Of a stretch of DNA of 64,000 nucleotides, positions 1-10,684 are shown piece by piece. This DNA is from Phytopythium helicoides (taxonomy: Eukaryota > Oomycota > Peronosporomycetes > Pythiales > Pythiaceae), in the NCBI GenBank assembly GCA_024867545.1, contig JANFNE010000075.1, positions 1-64,000 of the forward strand, read 5' to 3'. The notes beneath the pieces are model-generated. The model searched no databases. It had not been told where the DNA came from and was given only the letters and a program-made list of their open reading frames with translations. A program made the position numbers and the translations under genes. The stretch's first letter is position 1. Every line of letters begins with the position of its first letter.

Positions 1-1
1 G

Positions 2-1143
2 CGTTTGGTGCTAGATTTCACGTTCAAGGAGTTTGATGCAAACGACTCTTGTGTGAGAGAGCAGAACGAGCTACCTGCCCCTGGACAGTACCATAAGGTG
101 CCGACGTTTGTGCGCACAACGGTCGACTCGGGCTCAGTCTCGAAGCTGGGTTACAGCACGGGTTTCGTCTCCAAAACCAAGCGATTCAATGATCGCGTTC
201 GTGATGCTGTACCAGGTCCGGGGACATACCAAGCACCAAGGTGTCTTTGGTGGAACTCACTTGTTGCCCAGTTCAAAGTTGTTGCTAACTGTTTTGATTG
301 CAATCAGAGCCGAACAGAAGCCACAGAACCGCAAGTACGGCCTGAGCAGTTTTGTCAACACGGTAAGATGATCTTCATTCCTGTGATCGCAAAAAATCCT
401 GAACACGGTGTTCATGGAATGGACTTCAGCCAAAGGCAAGCTTGAACCAGTCGACTTCTCCAGTGCCAGGACCCGGAGAGTACAATGTGGAGCAAGCAAG
501 TGCAGCGAGGGCTCGTAATATTGCCCGCACTGCATTCGCTTCAAAGACAAATCGTGGATTTGAGCCACGAGAAGACGTTCCAGCTCCTGGTCAATATGAC
601 AACCCTATACAGATCGGCGCATCAGGGTGGAGAGCTAGCACGTCACCACAGCCCGCGTTCAAGTCGGGTGTTAGTCGCTTAGCTGATACCACCGGACCGG
701 CAGCAGCAGTTCCAGGTCCTGGAGCATACAACGCCATCGATGCCGAGAAGGCTCTGAGATACGACTGGATCGCACGAGCTCACGCCAGTGCAGCTTTTCA
801 AGCGAGCTCTACCGATCGATTCGGCAGATTACCAGGCAAGCTCGCTACCGACGGAGAACTTGGTAAGGTTGCTACTGTATCACCATTGGTGAGGTATGGT
901 TTTGGAAAAGAGAGTGGCTGACGAAAGGAACTCGTAGGTCCTGGGTCATACGAAATTCGCGGAATGGCTGAAAGTTCTGGCGCCGTGACGAAAACGACGT
1001 CAAGTATCTTCAAGTCCAAAACAACGCGAGGTAGCGGGGATGGAGTCGCACCATCGGCTGGAGCGCCTGGACCTGCCTACTATAACCCGTCAAGTCCTGA
1101 CCGGCGATCTCATTTGCTCAACGCGAATAAAAAGTGGCTCTAG
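2..1143 (+). CDS. Sperm-tail PG-rich repeat (STPG/SHIPPO) protein, 5' partial
   Basis: Family members sit on microtubules of flagella and cilia; this one presumably serves zoospore flagella. The gene enters from the left edge. Four exons fit: to 240, 308-362, 451-862 and 938-1143 (introns of 67, 88 and 75 bp, all GT..AG). The joined frame shows six copies of the Pro-Gly-Pro-Gly-x-Tyr repeat (PAPGQY, VPGPGTY, PVPGPGEY, VPAPGQY, VPGPGAY, LGPGSY) and a weaker APGPAYY near the C terminus. The third junction rebuilds the LGPGSY repeat exactly, which supports the splice sites. It ends at TAG 1141-1143. The N terminus is missing, so full length is unknown. The gene is convergent with DCTN5, only 83 bp away. 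Confidence 0.85.
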
Positions 1144-1226
1144 GAGCGCGATTTAAGGATTATAGATGCTCGGTTTGACTTGTGAACAGGCGATCAACAC
1201 GGACTTGGTGAGCGAAGTACTGGCTG

Positions 1227-2052
1227 CTAGCCTTTCCGCGGCGTAAAGTTGTCAAAGTATCTGCTGATTTGTGCCGCGCACAGCTCTTGCGTGGACTCGG
1301 GCATGTCCTCGAGCAGTTTTCCTGATGTTGTACACGATCCAACACGCCATTAGGTTGTGATCTAGATGGAGAGATCTCCAACCCCACGGTACCTGGAGTT
1401 CCTCCGATCCGCGAGAATGGCGGGATGACCGAGTCAGGCGGAATGACTGAGTTATCCTCAATACGGCAGCAGTCACGGATAATTGCACGCTTGCCCTAGA
1501 GTCGCAACCATGCAGACTGTCAGCAAACTTCCTCTCACCACTTGAATTAAGACCTCAACGCACAATGACGCAGTTCTTGCCGATCTGCACGTAAGACCCG
1601 ATCATCGCCGCCTCCACCACGCAGTCTTCGCCAATGTAGACATGGTCGCCGATCTTCATGGGGATGAACGCCAATCCGCTACCAAAAAGCAAAAGCAATC
1701 AGTCTCCGTCGCTCGGACCTTCCTCCTCCCAACTACGACGACGCCATACGTGGGCAGCGAGCGCGTCGGGGGCTTGACGACGCACTTCTCGCGGATGATG
1801 CAGTGGTTACCGAGCGAGATCTTGGCCAGGTCGGCGCGCACCACCGCGTCCGAGTCGATGATGGCCTGCCGTCGGTCGTGAGTTATGGGAGCGCCACCGC
1901 CAGACCCGCGGCCGCCGCTGTACCTTGCCGCGCAGGTGGATGTTGTGCGCACCGCAGAGCGTGCTCCGGCGGCTCACGATGTTGCCCGTGGCCGTGTGGA
2001 TGTACGCTGATGGGTCGAACTGCACCACAGGCGGCTCCACGTACGGGTTCAT
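1227..2052 (-). CDS. DCTN5: Dynactin subunit 5 (p25), five exons
   Basis: p25 caps the pointed end of the dynactin complex and helps dynein bind cargo. Exons on the minus strand: 2052-1924, 1865-1750, 1678-1564, 1495-1393 and 1321-1227, giving 185 residues, close to the 182 of animal p25. The N-terminal part has [18 protein letters not shown], matching the family's YIETASGNKVSRQS region. It is followed by left-handed beta-helix hexapeptide repeats ([19 protein letters not shown], then IGKNCVI) and the typical [18 protein letters not shown] end. All four introns are under 75 bp and keep frame. The start ATG at 2052 is the only good one in frame. Confidence 0.93.
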
Positions 2053-2275
2053 GGTGATCGCCTGCCGCTTTTGGGCAGGTCAAGACGAGGTGGCGGCGTG
2101 AAAGTACGAAAAGCGACTGTGGAAGAACCCAAAATGCACAGGTACCAACATGGACGATCCTGAAATTACAGGAATGTACATGTAACACTGCAACTCGGAA
2201 GCCACTGCTACATGATGGAGCAGTCCCCGCAGCATGGCAACACTCACACTTCTGCGTCTCGCTTCACTGCGCCAG

Positions 2276-3154
2276 CTACTGCGACTCAGTCTCGATCTCG
2301 GCAGCGTCGGGGAACTTGTGCCAGTCGGGCAGCTGCCACTTCTCGAGGCGCGGCACGAGGTCCGGGTAGGCGGCGGCGATCTTGGCGCGCAGCTGCTGGT
2401 CGACGACCTTGTTGCCGTCGGCGTTGAAGTGCAGTCCGTCGACGAGGAAGGCGTTGCGCTGGTGCTCGGGCATGGCGTTGAAGAACGAGTAGAGGTCGAG
2501 CGAGGCCACGCCCGCCTTGGCCGCCTCCTCGACGCAGGCGCGCGCGTACTGGCCGGCCGCCGCGTTGGTGCGGTCGTGCTTGCCGTGCGAGTCGACGCGG
2601 CGGCTGTCGTCAATGTGCGGCGGCGTGATGAGCAGGATCTTGGCGGCCGGCGCCTTCTCCTTGAACATGGCGACGATGGCCTGCAGGTTGGCGCGGTAGT
2701 CGTCCAGCGGCACGTGCTGCCTGCTGGAGTTCCCGTCGGGCAGCGAGGCGTCGTTGGCGCCGAACCACACGGTCACGAGCGCCGGCTGCAGCCACGTCTC
2801 GAGCTCCTGCGCGATCACCGGGTTGACATGGTGCACGCACCACCTACCGTATCGTTAGTCAGCCTCCTCCGTGAGTCAGGGCCGTCAAATGCCAGCCACG
2901 CACTTGGTGTTGTAGCCCGAGAGCCCGCGGCAGTCGATGTCCGCCGAGCGGTTGTAGCGGTGCTGCAGCAGCGACACCCAGCCGCTGCTGGCGCCGTCCG
3001 TGCCGCGCTCCGTGATCGAGTCGCCCAGCAGCAGCAGCGCCGGCCGCCGCTCCGCCTCTGAGGCCGACGCGCCCGCCCACGATCCGCCGAACAGCGCCGT
3101 AAAGGACGTCGGCACGTAGTCCCAGGCGCTCCACGCGTCTCCGCCGGTCGCCAT
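2276..3154 (-). CDS. SGNH/GDSL esterase, IAH1-like, copy 1
   Basis: The protein resembles the isoamyl acetate-hydrolysing esterase (IAH1) branch of SGNH hydrolases, which cleave small O-acyl esters. Two exons, 3154-2904 and 2843-2276, give 272 residues. Visible are block I with the nucleophile Ser (LLLLGDSITERG, about residue 45), the GYNTKW segment that spans the intron, block III GANDAS, the LLITPP strand, and block V DGLHFNADGN with the catalytic Asp/His. No clear signal peptide or membrane anchor is present, unlike most copies downstream. It is divergent from the first AT3 gene, sharing a 426 bp promoter. The natural substrate cannot be read from sequence. Confidence 0.9.
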
Positions 3155-3580
3155 GTTGTCCCCGCCTCCTTCAAGATCTTCTCACGGAGGAAGCGCGAGG
3201 TAATTTATCATGAGATGGATAAGTTACGCACCCGTGCGGCCAATCAGAGCACAGCAATTCGCATCGACCAATTGTGGGAAGGGAGAAGAGCCAATCAGCG
3301 CCCAGGAGATCGATCGTCGCCGTAAACTTCATTCGACATCTGGCGCTCTTTACTCGACGCGACAGCTGCGAAACCTCTTGGGATTTGTATGCTAAAAGCC
3401 CGCGGAGCTCCTCGCCTGGTCTGCTGCGCACAGTCATCGCTCCGCTTCCTGCCATGCGCGGTGATCTGTCGCTATCTTCGCGCGCCCCGGCGTCGCAATC
3501 GCCCGCCGCCCTCCTCCGCCTGCGGTAGCGGCCGCGCCACTCTACACTCGCGATACAGACGGACGGACGGACGGCGAGCC
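3155..3580. promoter_or_regulatory. Divergent promoter between SGNH copy 1 and AT3-1 with three CCAAT boxes
   Basis: This 426 bp gap separates two genes that point away from each other. It carries three CCAAT boxes on the plus strand at 3240-3244, 3268-3272 and 3291-3295, spaced 28 and 23 bp. CCAAT is the NF-Y binding core in eukaryotes. The last 60 bases before the AT3-1 ATG are GC-rich. Open reading frames here have no family features and look like chance. A shared promoter would let an acyltransferase and an esterase be co-expressed; that is inference. Confidence 0.5.
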
Positions 3581-4952
3581 ATGGGCCAGCGGGAGCGCGC
3601 CGAGTCGGGCGAGGTGCATCGCCTCGTGGACCTGGAGCGCGGCGCGGCCACCAAGGGCGACGCGCTGGAGCGGGAGCCGCTCGTGGGCTCTGAGGCCATG
3701 ACCTTTGCGGTGGGCACCGTGGTAGTCAACGACGCGCGCAAGAGCAAGGCCAAGGCCAAGGCTGCGGCCGCGACGCGCAAGTCTGGCGGCACCATTGTGT
3801 TCCTGAACGGGCTCCGAGGCCTCGCGTCGCTGTTGGTCGTAGGGTCAGCACGGTGACTACTTCTCGGGCCTCGACCTCGGCGCCTGCTCCGTGGACACGT
3901 TCTTCGTGCTCTCGAGCTTCCTGCTGACGCTCATCTTCGAGCGCAAGAGCCGGCAGATGCTCGCGCAGAGGGCCACGCTGCGCCAGTGGATCGTCATGCT
4001 TGCAGATTACTTCTCCAAGCGCTTCTTCCGCGTCTATCCCCTCTTCGCAGTCACTGCCGTCTTTTGCGACGTGCTCTCCAATGCGGCGCGAGCGCAGTAC
4101 TTGCGCATGGCGCATCCGGAGCAGTACAAGCTTTTCGACGTGCTGACCTTCAAGTTCGAAGCGCGGCATCACGTGTTTTGGACGTTACCAGTCGAGATCG
4201 GGTACTACTTCCTCATCCCCGTGTTTGTGTTCTTCATGGTGGGCTTTGGTCGTCGATGGTGGCTGCTCGCGTTCCCCTTGTATGCCTGGGTCATCCACGA
4301 GGGTCTCTACACGTTCCGGACGAGCCACTTGCCCCTCACGCCGCACATTCCTACGTTCCTCAGCGGTTCGCTTGCTGCGTTCGTTTACGGCCGCATCAAT
4401 ACATGGATTCAAGAGACTGGCTTCGAGTTCTCCAAGTGGCACCGGTGGGCTGTTCGCGTGGTTGAAGCCCTCACTATTTGCGTGTTCCTTAGCGTCGCCT
4501 TCAACGGACTGTTCTTCCACTGGGTGCATCCCAATCCAGTACCGCATGAGAAGGGTTTCCCGTTTGTGAGTGTGCTCGTTACAATCATCATGGTCATTGA
4601 GATGGTGCTCCCGTCATCGCTCGCGCGCTTCCTCGAGTGGAACTTCCTGTGTTACGCCGGGAAAATCAGCTTCTCGATGTACCTGCTCCATAGCTTTGTC
4701 ATCTACACCCCAGACATCCAGCACATGAACAAGTACGACCGCATGTTCCTCGATTTCGGCCTGAGTTGGTTGCTCTCGATGGTCACCTACGCGCTAATTG
4801 AGCACCCGTCGCAGCTTGTTGCTCAGCAAGTGAGCAAGTGGCTAAACCGCTTCAACGGCGCTGGGCCAGCGCCCATCGCTGCCACCGAGCCGCCAAAGCC
4901 CAGTGTTGGGTTGTGTCAGCGACTCATCCCAGAGTCGTGGCAAAAGCTCTAA
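3581..4952 (+). CDS. Membrane-bound acyltransferase 3 (AT3) family, copy 1, with one frameshift
   Basis: AT3 proteins are polytopic membrane enzymes that move acyl groups (often acetyl) to glycans or lipids. The N terminus is about 65 residues, charged and predicted cytosolic, followed by FLNGLRGLASLLVV and the QHGDY region. This is the family's R-x10-H motif, with the Arg and His present. Then come FFVLSSFLLT, a conserved YHVFWTLPVEIGYYF-type core and about ten membrane segments. The two halves lie in different frames: one extra base in gtagggtcag (near 3841-3848) breaks the gene compared with its two paralogues, which read QQHANY or QQHGNY there. A 10 bp GT..AG stretch is too short for an intron. 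It is either a sequencing error or a recent pseudogene. Without the extra base the protein would be about 456 residues. Confidence 0.8.
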
Positions 4953-5817
4953 TGAACTGCATGTGCGTGCATGGTTGAGTAGAGTAGCAGCGCAAAGCGC
5001 GATATCCACAATAGAAAGATCCAGTTGCACAATCTTCCAACTCGCATTATTCGTTAGTTTGTACACAAGATGCGGTTGCTGGTGGACACGACGCCGATGG
5101 GATAGCCTAGGAACCAAACATGGTAGACTTTTGAAGTGCCGGCTTCGACGAATGACACACTGAATGTCGCCGTTCGAGAAATGTCGTTGCCGAAGTGGAA
5201 AGGAAAAAATGAACCAGCAGAGCTCTGCACGGCACGAAAGTCTTTGTTCTGGTATATGAGGCTTCTGGAGCGAGTTGGGCGATGCAACGCGCACTGTAAA
5301 CCATTGCTATATCATTGCTGAGATGGAGAAAAGATTACAGAAGATGGGAGATTGGACGACTCACTCACAGTGCTCATGGTCAGGCAACGGGATATGCAGC
5401 AAGTCGCGCTGTTGAACGTCCGCATCGCCAAGATCGAGGGGCTTCGCTTGCGCGTTTGGTTCATCGTGATGGCATGCAATTCTACAGTCGGCAACCGGGT
5501 GATGGCCCATCGCAACTGGTCTGCCCCTGTCAGTTCAGTGGACACCTGTTTACCAGCCGGGCTCTAGATTTCCTCAGTGCCACGTTGAAGATGAACAGAC
5601 CAATCACATGTACTGGTGTATCCAGAACCTGCGGCTAGTGACGGGCGCAGCGACTTCAGGATGTGATTGCGGCGCTGCTGATTCACGATGACCCACAAAT
5701 GCTGATGGACTTTCATTCACTGGAGTGTCTCGCATCCTTGATAGCTTCACGTTCCCAAACAGCAAAAGCCCGGGCATTTCTCAACTGGGCCGGCCGTGAT
5801 CACGCTACAAGACTTGT
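4953..5817. other. Intergenic region, no recognised gene
   Basis: 865 bp between AT3-1 and SGNH copy 2. Two stretches read open without family features: 5352-5567 on the plus strand (71 codons) and about 5655-5815 on the plus strand (start-less, about 50 codons, helix-like composition). They may be remnants of one older gene, but I recognise neither. No strong promoter motif stands out. Confidence 0.4.
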
Positions 5818-6803
5818 ATGACGATCTCAACCGAGCGTTTGGTCGACGGCGGCGGTCTCCAGCGCACACCAACCTCCAGAAGACGGTTCATATGGTTATG
5901 CCTTGGCGGGTTGGCGCTTGCGGTCATGGGGTGTGCTCTAGGGGCGCTTGTGTTACACCACAAGGACTCCTCCTGCGGAAATTCAGAGGGGCATTCTCGA
6001 CACACGCAGGATCTCGATCGATCGCTTCTGCTGCTCGTTGGTGACTCCCTCACAGAGCTTGGAGAGAGCAGCGATCAGAAGGGGTGGATCACACAGCTCA
6101 GAGCAGACTACACCCGCGCCTATTGACATCGTCTCCAGAGGCTACAGCGGCTACAACACCAAGTACGTAGCACGCATTGTTTCCCTCTCAAGTCGACGTC
6201 AGGTAACTCAAGCGAAACGGTAACAACAACTGACGTGTGCGTACACACAACTATCGCAGATGGCACGTCGAATACGTCCTGCCGCTCATTGAGCAAGACC
6301 TGGACGCGTATCCTGAACCAACACTTATCACGATCTGGCTTGGAGCAAACGACGCCGCGCTCGCCAACAGCTCCACCTCATCCGAGCAGCACGTGCCGCT
6401 CAACGAGTACAAAGCCAATCTGTTCACAATCGTGCAGCGACTACAAGCGAAGGCGCCAAGCGCAAACGTCATTCTCATCACGCCGCCGACAGTCGACGAC
6501 GATAAGCGACGAAAAGTGAACGACGGGGACCTGGATCGGTCGAACGAGCAAGCGGGAGTGTATGCCACAGCGTGCGTTGAGCAGGCTGCAGCTATGAATC
6601 TGCCAGTGCTGGATCTGTATTCTCACTTCAACGCGATGGATGAGAGCGATCGCAACGGGTACTTTGTGGACGGCTTGCATTTCAATTCGGCTGGCAATAG
6701 TGTGATGAAGCAGCAGCTCATGGCGTCTCTAAGTGACTCCTTCCCAAAGCTCGTAGATGCCATGAAGACGCCGTCGCTACCAGGTTGGAAAGAGTTACTG
6801 TAG
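5818..6803 (+). CDS. SGNH/GDSL esterase, IAH1-like, copy 2, with one frameshift
   Basis: Predicted type II membrane-anchored or secreted esterase. The N terminus has a basic stretch and one membrane segment (about residues 24-46), then LLLVGDSLTELG (block I), GYSGYNTKW, LGANDAAL (block III), VILITPP and DGLHFNSAGN (block V), so all catalytic residues are present. The intron 6163-6259 splits the Lys codon before Trp, as in the sister copies. One extra base in gcctattgac (6119-6128) shifts the frame between ADYTRA and IDIVSRG; the sister at 9466 is in frame here. The gene is therefore either a fresh pseudogene or carries a sequence error. Exons: 5818-6162 (shifted) and 6260-6803. Confidence 0.82.
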
Positions 6804-6928
6804 TTCAGAATAGAAAATCGTTCGTTCAAAACATGGTGAAGATTTTAGACTCCCAAACTCGACAGCTCATCGCAATCTTGGGTGAACAGAGATTTACAAG
6901 CGCAACGAACGACGCACTTTTTCTCATT

Positions 6929-7395
6929 CGAACTGGAAACCAACGCATGAGATTGCTCATAGAAGCCCTGCGAATCATCGCGGACCTCCAGTAGCTTTCG
7001 TCTTGATCTCAATGAAAAGATCGCACTCGTCAACTCCTTTTTGGTTGGGATTGCTATCCATATCTGGAAGAGTGTACTTCAGGGTCCAACAGGTATCCCC
7101 TAGCAGTTTCGGAACAATATCGTGTTGTGTAGGTGGCATAATGATTGATTAGTCTCCGCTAATGAAACAGTCGTTGGCACGAATGAACCCGCCTCTGGTA
7201 AAATGCACGTCGCACTGGCGGATCGCACTGACATCGGTTTCGGTCTTGACCTCTTTATTGCACCTTCGCGCTTTGGAATCCAGTTCAACAGCAAAACAAC
7301 TCTCCTGTGGCGTCACTTGGCTTGCCAGTCTAGAGTTTACTTTCTTGAGAAGAGAAGCGCCTTACTATGCGTGTTCCAGAGTATACAATTCTCGA
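6929..7395 (+). repeat. Duplicated intergenic unit, copy A
   Basis: This stretch, downstream of SGNH copy 2 and running into the start of copy 3, matches 8440-8905. Shared landmarks in order: aactggaaac, gaaagccctg-like, ggttgggattgct, gtgtaggtggcataatg, gtctccgctaatgaaacag, ggaatccagttcaacagc, ctctcctgtgg and cttgccagtctagagttta. It is diverged by point changes and small indels. It holds no convincing gene and probably carries the promoter of the following esterase copy. Confidence 0.8.
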
Positions 7396-8313
7396 GACCA
7401 AGACACTCGAGAAACCTTCAGCTCGAACGAGAACATTCCGGTTGATGGCGGTAGTAATCTGTCTTACTTTGCTCCTTGGCGGATACAATATCGGAGTCGA
7501 CGCTTCACCAAACGACGCCAGTAGCGGGGGAAGTAGGCCTCTTCTGCTGTTTCTCGGTGATTCGCTAACTGAGAGAGGCGAGCGAAGCCTGAATAATGGT
7601 TGGATCACTCAACTGCGTACCGAATACAATGGCACCCTCGATATTGTTTCTCGCGGCTTCAGTGGATACAACAGCAGGTCGGCTCAATCCGGCCCTCTAA
7701 TATCAACCACAGGTTTCCCCCTGACTAACTGCCTGCATGTAGATGGTATGTTGAGCACATATTGCCGACTATCGAGCAAGACCTAGCTGTGTTTCCAGCC
7801 CCTGCACTTGTTACATTGTGGCTTGGTGCAAATGATGCTGTTTTGCCTGAAGGCCCAGTCGCGCGCCAAAACGTGCCTGTCGAAGAGTACGGAAACAACT
7901 TGCTGGCAATCATTGGGCGACTGAAAGCAAAAGCGCCAAGTACGCATATTGTGCTTATCACTCCACCGCCTATCAACGAAAGCGAGCGCTTGCTCCGCAA
8001 CAAGGGGACTCTCGATCGGTCGAACGAACACACCGGATCGTATGCGGCGATGTGCATAAGACAGGCCCAAATTGCCAGTTTGCCGGTGCTGGACCTATAC
8101 TCCTATTTCAGCTCAATGAACGAGATCGACCGCAACGGGTACTTTTTCGACGGTCTTCATTTCAACGAGGCTGGCAACACAGTTGTGAGAGAGCAATTGA
8201 TGGCTCTTATTTCGACTTCGTTCCCGACTCTTGCCGATACGATCAATACTTTTCCAGTTCCAACTTGGAGAACACTTGCTTATGGAACTGTTCAAACATC
8301 AGGATCCTCTTAA
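7367..8313 (+). CDS. SGNH/GDSL esterase, IAH1-like, copy 3
   Basis: Intact two-exon gene: 7367-7677 and 7743-8313, 293 residues. A short basic N terminus precedes a hydrophobic segment (about residues 26-41) that may be a signal peptide or anchor. Catalytic blocks are complete: LLFLGDSLTERG, GFSGYNSRW across the intron, LGANDAVL, IVLITPPP and DGLHFNEAGN. The 65 bp intron starts gtcggc and ends tgtag, splitting the Arg codon in phase 2. Its upstream DNA is the duplicated unit that also lies before the truncated copy 4. It is expected to act on O-acyl esters outside the cytosol; substrate unknown. Confidence 0.9.
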
Positions 8314-8439
8314 TCTGTACAGGATAAAAGCATGCATAAAGTACAGGCAACAAATAAGTGAATGAAAACACCCTCCTCTATATAGGGTGAGCACAGCTTC
8401 ACAAACGCTATGAATCATGCTTTTCTTTTTTTTCTTTTT

Positions 8440-8905
8440 GAAACTGGAAACGAGAGCATGAAATTGTCATGAAAGCCCTGAGGCTAGATGGAAAGATCGC
8501 TCTCGTTCTGATTGTGGTTGGGATTGCTCTATATTATGAATTGAAAGAGTATGTTTATTTTACTCCAGAGACCAATCTGTATTATCCTTGCAGTTTCGGA
8601 AAAGCATCGCGACGCGTCGTATTGTGTAGGTGGCATAATGGTTGGACTAGTCTCCGCTGATGAAACAGTCATTGGCACGAATGAACCCACCTCTGGTTGT
8701 GCGAACGCTGCACAATGCGATGTGGTCATATGCACAGCTAGCAGTTTCAGTTTCTTTCCTGCATCATCGCACTCTGGAATCCAGTTCAACAGCAAAATAA
8801 CTCTCCTGTGGTGGCGTTGAGTCATTGTTGGGGTTGCTTGCCAGTCTAGAGTTTATTTTCTTGAGAAGTACCTACTGTACAATGCGCGTTCCAGAGTGTG
8901 AAATT
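8440..8905 (+). repeat. Duplicated intergenic unit, copy B
   Basis: Second copy of the unit at 6929-7395, placed between SGNH copy 3 and the truncated copy 4. The match runs through the ATG and first codons (MRVPE) of the following gene in both cases, so gene and promoter were duplicated together. Reading frames across it are broken and it is not coding. Confidence 0.8.
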
Positions 8906-9438
8906 CCCGAGAGACTAGGCTGATGGAGGCGCAGTATACCAGCTCGTGCCTATCAGGCTAATCTTCGCTGGATTATCGACCGCCTACGAGCGAAGTCGCA
9001 AACATCAAACCTCCTGCTCATCACACCACCTCCAATAGATTGTGATAACGGAAGGAGAACAATGGCGTTCTCGATCGCTCAAATCAGCAGGCAGGAATGT
9101 ATGCAAAGGCCTGTGTGGATCTAGGCGTCGCAACTAACGTGACGGTTCTGAACCTGGATTCTCACTTCAACTCGATGAGCAAGAGTGCTCGGAACGGGCA
9201 TTTTGTTGACGGCATACACTTCGATGTAGCGGGCAACAAAGTGGTGACACAGCAGCTGATCGCCCAGATTGCCTGTGCGTTCCCGGCACTCGCTAAAGCG
9301 ATGGAGGCTTCGCCATTTTCTGTGTGGAGGGTTCTTGTCAACCAAGCACTGCGGTTGAGCCAATATCTTCCTCATAAGAGTGGGATGGAAATAAATCAGC
9401 ATGATGGTTGTCATGGTTTGACTCAAATATGTATTTAG
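8882..9438 (+). pseudogene. SGNH esterase copy 4, truncated remnant
   Basis: The start MRVPE matches copy 3, but after about 12 codons a stop (tag in gactaggctg) follows and blocks I to III, including the nucleophile Ser and GAND, are gone. Homology resumes near 8950 with YQANLRW and LLLITPPP, then shifts frame near 9055. It continues in frame from about 9097 with the block V region (DGIHFDVAGNKVV) to a stop at 9438. An internal deletion of roughly 450 bp plus a frameshift and a stop make an active enzyme impossible. Confidence 0.85.
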
Positions 9439-9465
9439 AAACAGCAGCAATCTTCCCCAAGCTGG

Positions 9466-10423
9466 ATGTCTGGGTCGAGCATGCCGCTACTTGGAAAGGG
9501 CCCGGACGCCCGCAGCTCACCTGGCCGTCGAACGCTTTCGCTGGGTATCGGCGCGCTTCTCGTTGCCGTCGGTTGCGCGATCGGAGCCACAGGCGCTCGA
9601 CTCTATGATGTTCTTGTAGCAGACTCTGCGCACCAGCCAAGCCGACCGCTGCTATTTCTCATCGGCGATTCGCTGACGGAGCAGGGCGAAAGCAGCAACG
9701 ACGACGGGTGGATCACTCAGCTCAGGGCCGAGTACAGCCGTTCCATTGATATCAACTCGCGTGGGATCGGCGGATACAACTCCAGGTAGCTAGATGCTCA
9801 TACGCCAACGAGGAGCTGCGAATCGTGAGTTTGACGTCTTGTGGTGGCGAAGGTGGTATGTGGAGTACGTTCTAACGAGCATCGAGCAAGACCTGGACGC
9901 AGATCCTGCGCCAGCGCTCATCGTGATCTGGCTCGGCGCGAACGACGCGGCACTCACCACCAGCTCCACCGCGTTCGTGCAGCACGTGCCACTCGACGAA
10001 TACAAAGCCAACCTGCTCAGCATCGTGCAGCGACTGCGAGCCAAGGCATCGAGCGCCAACTTCTTGCTCATTACGCCACCAACCGTCGACGAGAGCAAAC
10101 GGCGCGAGCTGAATGACGGGGACCTGGATCGGTCGAACGAGCAGACTGGGATGTATGCTGAGGCGTGTGTCGAGCAGGCTGCCGCCATGAATCTGCCAGT
10201 GCTGGATTTGTTCGCTCACTTCAACGCGATGGAGGAGAGCGACCGCAACGAGTACTTCGTGGATGGCTTGCACTTGAACTCGGCCGGCAACGGAGTCATG
10301 AAGCAGCAACTCGTGTCCAAGATCAGCGCGGCGTTCCCCACTCTGGCGCGCGCCATGAAGGCTGTCCGGTTTCCGCAGTGGGATTCCATCGCGAGCAGTT
10401 TGTCCTCTTCCGGGTCGAGTTAA
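9466..10423 (+). CDS. SGNH/GDSL esterase, IAH1-like, copy 5
   Basis: Intact: exons 9466-9785 and 9853-10423, 296 residues. The N terminus is 24 residues, then a membrane segment (about 24-46, rich in Gly/Ala/Leu) gives a signal-anchor layout. Catalytic blocks: LFLIGDSLTEQG, GIGGYNSRW across the 67 bp intron, LGANDAAL, FLLITPPT and DGLHLNSAGN. The intron begins gtagct and ends gcgaag, phase 2 in the Arg codon, the same place as in the sisters. It ends with a Ser/Gly-rich tail. Codon use is more GC-rich than in copies 3 and 4. Confidence 0.9.
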
Positions 10424-10684
10424 TCTCAATAGCAACGTAAAGTGAGCCGCAGCACGTGGCGGTGTCTTGACTTGCCTCTGCCGTGACGTACGCGATTATG
10501 GCGTCCATCAGGTGTGATTGTTCCTGCACGATCCCCAATCCGATGGGATCCCATACAATTCTCCATAGAGCTGCCACGTACGTGTCCAACGTGCCGTCGC
10601 GAAGGGCCATGCTCAGCCCTCTTCAGTCTGTGAGACGCCGCCGTAAGCCGCTGGCAGCCCAGCACTAGAGTCCGAGAGTCCACG

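Noticed and set aside
2234..3061. 275-codon plus-strand open frame over SGNH copy 1
   Set aside because: It is the antisense shadow of the esterase and runs through its intron; no protein features.
3841..3850. Tiny intron to repair the AT3-1 frame
   Set aside because: A 10 bp GT..AG stretch is far below any intron seen here (shortest about 45-50 bp).
9794..9852. Start of esterase copy 5 at an ATG inside the intron
   Set aside because: It would lose the anchor and the GDS block; the split at GYNS-R-W equals that in the sister genes.
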